Source: an uncultured Filifactor sp.
GTDB taxonomy: Bacteria; Bacillota; Clostridia; Peptostreptococcales; Filifactoraceae
Direction: 5' to 3'
Assembly (NCBI GenBank): GCA_947254385.1
Contig: CAMYCP010000036.1
Span: 1 to 9,769 of the forward strand
DNA: 9,769 bases
The notes under the pieces are model-generated. The model ran no database searches, was not told where the DNA came from, and saw nothing but the letters and a program-made list of their open reading frames with translations. This document shows, in pieces, positions 7,024 to 9,769 of the stretch; the first letter of the stretch is position 1; each line of letters starts with the position of its first letter. Made by a program: the position numbers and the translations under genes.

Positions 7024-8076
7024 TTAGGGGAACATCGGAGGAACCAAAAGACCTGTAGTTTCCGGAAGATCGAAGATGATATTCATATTTTGAATAGCTT
7101 GACCTGCGGCACCTTTACCGATGTTGTCGATTGTGGAGCTTATTATAACTCTCTTGGTTCTTGCATCATAAGACGGGCTTATGCAGCAGAAGTTGGTGCC
7201 CGCCGTCCATTTGGTTTGAGCAGGTTTAGTTGAAGGGAACACTTTTACGAACGGTTCGTCCTTATAGTATCTTGTATACAGTTCATAGAGTTCTTCACTC
7301 GAAACGTCTTTATTGAGAGTTGCGTAAAGTGTAGCTTCAATCCCTCTGATTTGCGGGCTTAAATGCGGTTGGAAATTGATGAATTGTTTTACTCCGGTAA
7401 TGTATTCGATATTTTGTTCGATTTCCGGAGTGTGTCTATGAACGCCACCCAAGCCGTAAGCGCAGAAATTGTTGGATGCTTCGGTTAAGAGTTTGTTTGT
7501 GGTCGGTCTTCTGCCTGCTCCGGTATAACCGCTCTTAGCGTCGATTATTATGGTATTCGGTACTACAAAACCTTCTTTAAGTACCGGATAAAGTCCCAAT
7601 GTGCTTGCGGTCGGATAGCAACCCGGGTTTGAAATCAGGTTTTGACCCTTAGCTTTATCTCTGAAAATTTCAGGTATGGAATATACGCAGTTTTTAGTCA
7701 TTTCAGGATGCGTATGTTTAATGTGATACCATTTTTCATATACGTCGGCATCTCTGAATCTTAAATCGGCGCCGAAATCTATAAATTTCTTGCCGCCGTT
7801 CAAAACTTTTTCAGCCAATGCGGGTGCTGTCCCTGCGTCCACTGCGGCAAATACAACATCGCTCTCTTTTATTATTTTGTCAACTTCTTCATCGGACATT
7901 CCGAGAACTTCCTGATCCAAAAATCCTTCCATAGCCGGGTGTACTTCTTGAACAAGTTGTCCTTTGGCGAAAGCATCGGCAACATATACAAGTTCGGTTT
8001 CAGGGTGAATTACCATCATTCTCAGCAGTTCGCCACAGGCTTGACTTGCGGCGCCGCAAACTGAATATTTAATCAT
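7024..8076 (-). CDS. argC: N-acetyl-gamma-glutamyl-phosphate reductase
   Basis: The 350-residue product reduces N-acetylglutamyl-phosphate to the semialdehyde with NADPH, step three of arginine synthesis, in the cytosol. Catalytic C153 lies in SNPGCYPTAS (149-158). Other marks are DAKSGYTGAGRRP (179-191), GGVHRHTPEIEQ (210-221) with the catalytic-region histidines, PHLSPQIRGI (237-246) and the C-terminal NIGKGAAGQAIQNMN (318-332). Length is usual. The cofactor loop at the N-terminus is odd: it reads GAASQACGEL (8-17) where the family usually has GASGYTGAEL, so two of the three fingerprint glycines are replaced. VYSIPEIF (131-138) also departs from the usual VYGLPEL. The ATG has AGAGGAGC 7 nt upstream. 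It is the first gene of the arg cluster and diverges from the LysR gene. All recognisable catalytic residues are present, so it is probably active. Confidence 0.92.
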   Translation of the reverse strand: MIKYSVCGAASQACGELLRMMVIHPETELVYVADAFAKGQLVQEVHPAMEGFLDQEVLGMSDEEVDKIIKESDVVFAAVDAGTAPALAEKVLNGGKKFIDFGADLRFRDADVYEKWYHIKHTHPEMTKNCVYSIPEIFRDKAKGQNLISNPGCYPTASTLGLYPVLKEGFVVPNTIIIDAKSGYTGAGRRPTTNKLLTEASNNFCAYGLGGVHRHTPEIEQNIEYITGVKQFINFQPHLSPQIRGIEATLYATLNKDVSSEELYELYTRYYKDEPFVKVFPSTKPAQTKWTAGTNFCCISPSYDARTKRVIISSTIDNIGKGAAGQAIQNMNIIFDLPETTGLLVPPMFP

Positions 8077-8136
8077 TTATGTAGCTCCTCTCTACTAATA
8101 AAAAATGTGCCGAGAAACACAACAAAAAATGTTAAG

Positions 8137-8165
8137 TTGAATTTCTCCTTTTCTTATATTATAAT
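8137..8165 (+). promoter_or_regulatory. promoter for the LysR gene
   Basis: TTGAAT (8137-8142) and a perfect TATAAT (8160-8165) are separated by exactly 17 nt on the plus strand, the sigma-A optimum. Transcription would start near 8172 and give an 85-nt leader to the LysR start. The -10 lies inside the 8151-8176 palindrome. Confidence 0.62.
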
Positions 8166-8176
8166 TAATATAAGAA
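8151..8176. promoter_or_regulatory. palindromic operator candidate between argC and LysR gene
   Basis: TTCTTATATT (8151-8160) and AATATAAGAA (8167-8176) are perfect 10-bp inverted arms around a 6-nt centre. It lies midway between the divergent starts, 75 nt from argC and 80 nt from the LysR gene. LysR-type proteins bind interrupted dyads of the T-N11-A kind next to their own promoter, so this is the best candidate site for the neighbouring regulator. It also covers the -10 hexamers of both candidate promoters, which suggests repression or mutual exclusion (inference). Confidence 0.55.
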
Positions 8177-8184
8177 ATATTCAA
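8158..8184 (-). promoter_or_regulatory. candidate promoter for the argC operon
   Basis: On the minus strand a perfect TATAAT (8163-8158) lies downstream of TTGAAT (8184-8179). The spacing is only 15 nt; a poorer -10, TAATAT (8161-8156), would give 17. The start would be near 8150 and leave about 75 nt of leader before the argC ATG. The non-ideal spacing fits a promoter needing an activator, but this is inference. Confidence 0.45.
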
Positions 8185-8249
8185 GGATAATGTGTAAAAA
8201 AATCTCAGTGAGTTATGACAAAAAGTAATAGCTGAACTTATTTTTTTTG

Positions 8250-8259
8250 AAGGGAGATG
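8250..8259 (+). promoter_or_regulatory. ribosome binding site abutting the LysR ATG
   Basis: AAGGGAG (8250-8256) is followed immediately by ATG (8257-8259) with no spacer. An in-frame TGA at 8248-8250 blocks any upstream start, and the next in-frame ATG lies inside the DNA-binding helix. Either translation starts poorly at 8257 or it uses a non-ATG codon, such as ATC at 8266, which would have 9 nt of spacing. Confidence 0.5.
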
Positions 8260-9156
8260 TTTTTCATCAGCATACAAAAAATAAATGCTTACATCGCGGC
8301 GGTGGAGGCGGGCAGTATAACCTCCGCGGCAAAACAACTCAACTACACTCAATCGGCGGTGAGCCGAATGGTGTCGGATCTTGAGTCCGAATGGAACGTT
8401 TCTCTTTTGATACGCAATCGATCCGGTGTGGAAATAAGTGCAGAGGGCGCAACACTCCTGCCGATTTTGAAAATGATCTGTAAAGACTACGACAATTTAA
8501 ATTACGCCATCAGTGAACTGCACGGCGTACAAGCGGGGCTTATAAGAATAGGCAGCTTTTCAAGTATGTCTACAGGGTGGCTCCCTAAGATGATAAAAGC
8601 ATTTAATCTGGAATATCCCAACATCGACTTTGAACTCATAAACGGTGAATACTCCGATATAATCTCATGGATACGAAAAGGCAAAGTCGACTGCGGTTTC
8701 ATAAAACTCCCGACCTCTCAGGATCTTGACGCCAGATTTTTATTTAAAGACGAACTCGTGGCGGTCCTTCCCAAAAATCACCCCCTATCTTCCAAGCCGT
8801 ATTTTCCGAAAGAGGCTCTGAAAACGGAAAAATACATCGGCTTAAAAGAAGAACAGGACTACGACATATCACAATTTTTGGACAGTCTGGACGAAAACAT
8901 AGACGTTCGCTACGCCGTAAGCAACGACTATGCAGTACTTACCATGGTAGAATGCGGCCTTGGGATAAGCGTGGTACACGATTTGATCCTTCGCCCCAAC
9001 CGATACGACATAGTGAAAAAACCTTTCTCACCGCAACAGTTTCGTGATATCGGCATTGCCACACGCAAAGGCTTTACTCCGTCCACCGTCACCACCCTCT
9101 TTTTGCAACACGCACAAATGTGGTCGAAAGACAAAAAAAACTTCGGGGAACGGTGA
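8257..9156 (+). CDS. LysR-family transcriptional regulator
   Basis: The 299-residue protein has the LysR layout. An N-terminal winged helix-turn-helix covers about residues 8-65, with AAVEAGSITSAAKQLNYTQS (14-33) and AVSRMVSDLESEWNVSLLIR (34-53). A linker helix and a two-lobed periplasmic-binding-protein-like effector domain follow from about residue 92 (IRIGSFSSMS) to the end. It is a DNA-binding regulator that usually senses a small molecule and often controls the divergent neighbour and itself. Here the divergent neighbour is argC, and a clear palindrome lies between them, so control of ornithine/arginine synthesis or of nhaC-orr is the natural guess. The effector cannot be read from sequence. 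Arginine biosynthesis in Bacillota is usually under ArgR/AhrC, and I see no clear ARG box in this gap. The start codon follows its ribosome binding site without a spacer. Confidence 0.9.
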   Translation: MFFISIQKINAYIAAVEAGSITSAAKQLNYTQSAVSRMVSDLESEWNVSLLIRNRSGVEISAEGATLLPILKMICKDYDNLNYAISELHGVQAGLIRIGSFSSMSTGWLPKMIKAFNLEYPNIDFELINGEYSDIISWIRKGKVDCGFIKLPTSQDLDARFLFKDELVAVLPKNHPLSSKPYFPKEALKTEKYIGLKEEQDYDISQFLDSLDENIDVRYAVSNDYAVLTMVECGLGISVVHDLILRPNRYDIVKKPFSPQQFRDIGIATRKGFTPSTVTTLFLQHAQMWSKDKKNFGER

Positions 9157-9177
9157 AAAAATAAACAAGAGGTCACT

Positions 9178-9237
9178 ATGGACAATATTCGAGTCGTATC
9201 TGATTTAGAAAATAAGTTCACTGAACGGGAAAATTAA
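9178..9237 (+). CDS. 19-codon small ORF or gene remnant
   Basis: An ATG at 9178, with AGAGG ending 5 nt before it, opens a 19-codon frame (MDNIRVVSDLENKFTEREN) closed by TAA. It begins 21 nt after the LysR stop and would be cotranscribed with that gene. I do not recognise the peptide. It has no signal or membrane segment and is charged. It could be a small protein, the 5' remnant of a gene lost by rearrangement near the mobile elements that follow, or chance. Confidence 0.25.
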   Translation: MDNIRVVSDLENKFTEREN

Positions 9238-9305
9238 GAGTATCAATGATGTTAAGTATAGTATAACACATTTTAATATATTAAGAAAGGAAAAGCTTGC
9301 TCCTC

Positions 9306-9325
9306 CCACCACCTAAAGGTAGTGG
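9306..9325 (-). repeat. IS200/IS605-like terminal hairpin
   Basis: Read on the minus strand, CCACTACC (9325-9318) pairs with GGTGGTGG (9313-9306) across a TTTA loop, 8 bp with one T-G wobble. On the plus strand the same position is a C-A mismatch, so the structure favours the minus strand. Subterminal hairpins of this size, with flanks like GGAGCAAGCTT, are typical of IS200/IS605-family ends recognised by TnpA. No tnpA or tnpB is adjacent, so this would be a solo end. Confidence 0.4.
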
Positions 9326-9431
9326 ATTTCCGCAACCTAATTAAATTTATGAATTGCAAAAGTGACAGGAAAAATAAAAACAAGACCTATTTTCAAACTA
9401 TGGGAAGAATTGCAGCTATAATTCAACACTA

Positions 9432-9462
9432 AAAAAATTCCGTATAAAATACGGAATTTTTT
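9432..9462. terminator. symmetrical intrinsic terminator
   Basis: AAAAAATTCCGTAT (9432-9445) and ATACGGAATTTTTT (9449-9462) are perfectly complementary, with a 3-nt loop. Each arm ends in an A/T run, so it can terminate from both directions. On the minus strand it lies directly 3' of the putative structured RNA and would end its transcript. On the plus strand it would end any message reading through from the LysR gene. Confidence 0.82.
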
Positions 9463-9660
9463 ATGCCCGAAACCGACCTGATCTTTGACCCCGCACTCGC
9501 CTGCTGGGGGGTTCGCTTTGTTTTTACTACTACCTCTCTCGAATACTCGGCAGGACTTACTCCTAAGACGCACCATGCTCACTGTACAGCTTTTTGTACA
9601 GCTTACGCGGATCCCTTCGTCTGCGTCTGACATGGACTTTCAATCACGGACTTTCAAGGC
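9463..9660 (-). ncRNA. putative standalone HEARO / IscB omega-RNA
   Basis: This GC-richer minus-strand block has a promoter, dense base pairing and a terminator, but no convincing protein. Visible stems are AGACGCA (9628-9622) with TGCGTCT (9572-9566), CTGTAC (9601-9596) with GTACAG (9587-9582), AGGA (9564-9561) with TCCT (9555-9552), CTGCCGA (9553-9547) with TCG (9542-9540) and GTAG (9533-9530), and ACCCC (9512-9508) with GGGGT (9492-9488). The motifs GCATGGTGCG (9578-9569), CCTGCCGAG (9554-9546) and GCGAACCCCC (9516-9507) resemble, from memory, the HEARO RNA that guides IscB HNH nucleases, with the guide at the 5' end. No iscB follows, so it would act in trans or be a relic. The family call is by recall; that it is a structured RNA gene is better supported. 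Confidence 0.6.
9630..9657 (-). repeat. tandem 14-bp repeat at the 5' end of the putative omega-RNA
   Basis: On the minus strand TTGAAAGTCCGTGA (9657-9644) is followed directly by TTGAAAGTCCATGT (9643-9630), with 12 of 14 positions identical. It spans the presumed junction between the RNA's 5' guide region and its scaffold, and starts only a few bases after the predicted transcription start. Confidence 0.7.
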
Positions 9661-9666
9661 AAATAC

Positions 9667-9695
9667 AGTATACCTCATAAAAATTTTTTTAACAA
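9667..9695 (-). promoter_or_regulatory. promoter for the putative omega-RNA
   Basis: On the minus strand TTGTTA (9695-9690) and TATACT (9672-9667) are spaced by exactly 17 nt. Transcription would start near 9660, about 30 nt before the first conserved stem of the RNA. That is the room needed for a 5' guide of about 16 nt. Placement directly in front of the structured block supports both calls. Confidence 0.55.
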
Positions 9696-9720
9696 ATAAA
9701 AAACCGCTGAAAATAATGAA

Positions 9721-9769
9721 CTGACCCCCAAAAGTTAGACCAAAAAACTAACTAGAGGAGGTCAGTTTT
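9721..9769 (+). mobile_element. left end of an IS3-family insertion sequence (partial)
   Basis: TGACCCCCAAAAGTTAGAC (9722-9740) matches the terminal inverted repeats common in IS3-family (IS150-like) elements of Bacillota. AGAGGAGG (9754-9761) is a strong ribosome binding site, so the first transposase frame (OrfA) should start just beyond 9769. The end also folds: CTGACCCCC (9721-9729) pairs with GGAGGTCAG (9757-9765) with one mismatch, and AGTTAG (9733-9738) pairs with CTAACT (9748-9753). The element continues outside the window, so type and completeness are unknown. Confidence 0.7.

Larger units (their letters stand above)
9300..9643 (-). mobile_element. possible IS605-like mini-element carrying an omega-RNA
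   Basis: On the minus strand this block holds, in order, a putative omega-RNA (from about 9643), its terminator (9462-9432), about 100 nt of AT-rich filler and an IS200/IS605-like end hairpin (9325-9306). IscB-bearing IS605-type elements have the omega-RNA at the left end and a hairpin at the right end, with the nuclease gene between. Here that space holds no iscB, tnpB or tnpA. It could be a non-autonomous derivative mobilised in trans. Boundaries are guesses: a GTGA tetranucleotide at 9647-9644 could mark the left junction, and no right junction was found. Confidence 0.35.

Noticed and set aside
8077..8150. T-box or other riboswitch in the argC leader
   Set aside because: The leader is only about 75 nt, with no T-box sequence, specifier stem or terminator/antiterminator pair.
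8137..8184. ArgR/AhrC ARG box between argC and the LysR gene
   Set aside because: TTGAAT and ATTCAA occur as inverted arms but are 36 nt apart, not the few bases between arms of an ARG box. They serve better as -35 hexamers.
8095..8352. 85-codon minus-strand ORF covering the argC-LysR gap
   Set aside because: It overlaps the start of the LysR gene and the divergent promoter palindrome, with no domain and no supported start.
9337..9633. 98-codon minus-strand ORF overlapping the structured block
   Set aside because: It runs straight through the putative RNA stems and the terminator hairpin, has no ribosome binding site at its start, and its translation shows no recognisable domain. It reads as a chance frame over non-coding RNA.
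9630..9640. RNase P RNA, suggested by GAAAGTCCATG on the minus strand
   Set aside because: This string occurs near the 5' end of Bacillus-type rnpB, but the remaining conserved RNase P elements and the length of about 400 nt are absent.
9630..9657. CRISPR array
   Set aside because: There are only two adjoining 14-bp copies with no spacer between them and no cas genes.
9465..9660. Group II intron or tmRNA
   Set aside because: I see no domain V hairpin, no reverse transcriptase, no tag-peptide frame and no tRNA-like ends.
9485..9724. 79-codon plus-strand ORF in the same block
   Set aside because: It starts at no ribosome binding site, lies antisense to the RNA, and runs through AT-rich promoter DNA to the edge of the IS3 end.

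Overview
The window reads as chromosomal DNA of a low-GC Bacillota bacterium, probably an anaerobe. The basis is AT-rich intergenic DNA, strong AAGGAGG-type ribosome binding sites, Bacillus-like sigma-A promoter hexamers, an argCJBD gene order and an Orr/NhaC pair of the kind known from amino-acid-fermenting clostridia. Negativicutes or Clostridia both fit; the sequence alone does not decide.

Layout. 1-379 is AT-rich DNA without a gene, ending in a strong minus-strand intrinsic terminator (226-286). 380-2986 (minus) holds a PLP-dependent ornithine racemase (orr) and, abutting it, an NhaC-family membrane antiporter. 3274-8076 (minus) holds argC-argJ-argB-argD, which convert N-acetylglutamate to ornithine by the acetyl-recycling route. 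A LysR-family regulator is transcribed divergently from argC (8257-9156, plus). The 180-bp gap between them carries a perfect 10-bp-arm palindrome overlapped by promoter-like hexamers on both strands. The genes suggest one theme: ArgB, ArgC, ArgD and ArgJ make L-ornithine, Orr can convert it to D-ornithine, and the NhaC-like carrier may move ions or an ornithine-related solute. The LysR protein and its palindrome are the likely local control.

9157-9769 has no ordinary protein gene. It holds a 19-codon ORF, an IS200/IS605-like hairpin, a symmetrical terminator and, on the minus strand, a GC-richer block (about 9465-9660) that looks like a structured non-coding RNA. This block has its own sigma-A-like promoter (TTGTTA-N17-TATACT) and ends at that terminator. 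Its motifs (GCATGGTGCG, CCTGCCGAG, GCGAACCCCC) resemble HEARO RNA, the omega-RNA guide of IscB nucleases, but no iscB gene follows. A standalone omega-RNA, perhaps in a stripped-down IS605-like mini-element, is the most interesting object here. The family assignment rests on recalled motifs and needs a covariance-model search. The last 49 bases are the left end of an IS3-family insertion sequence whose transposase lies outside the window.
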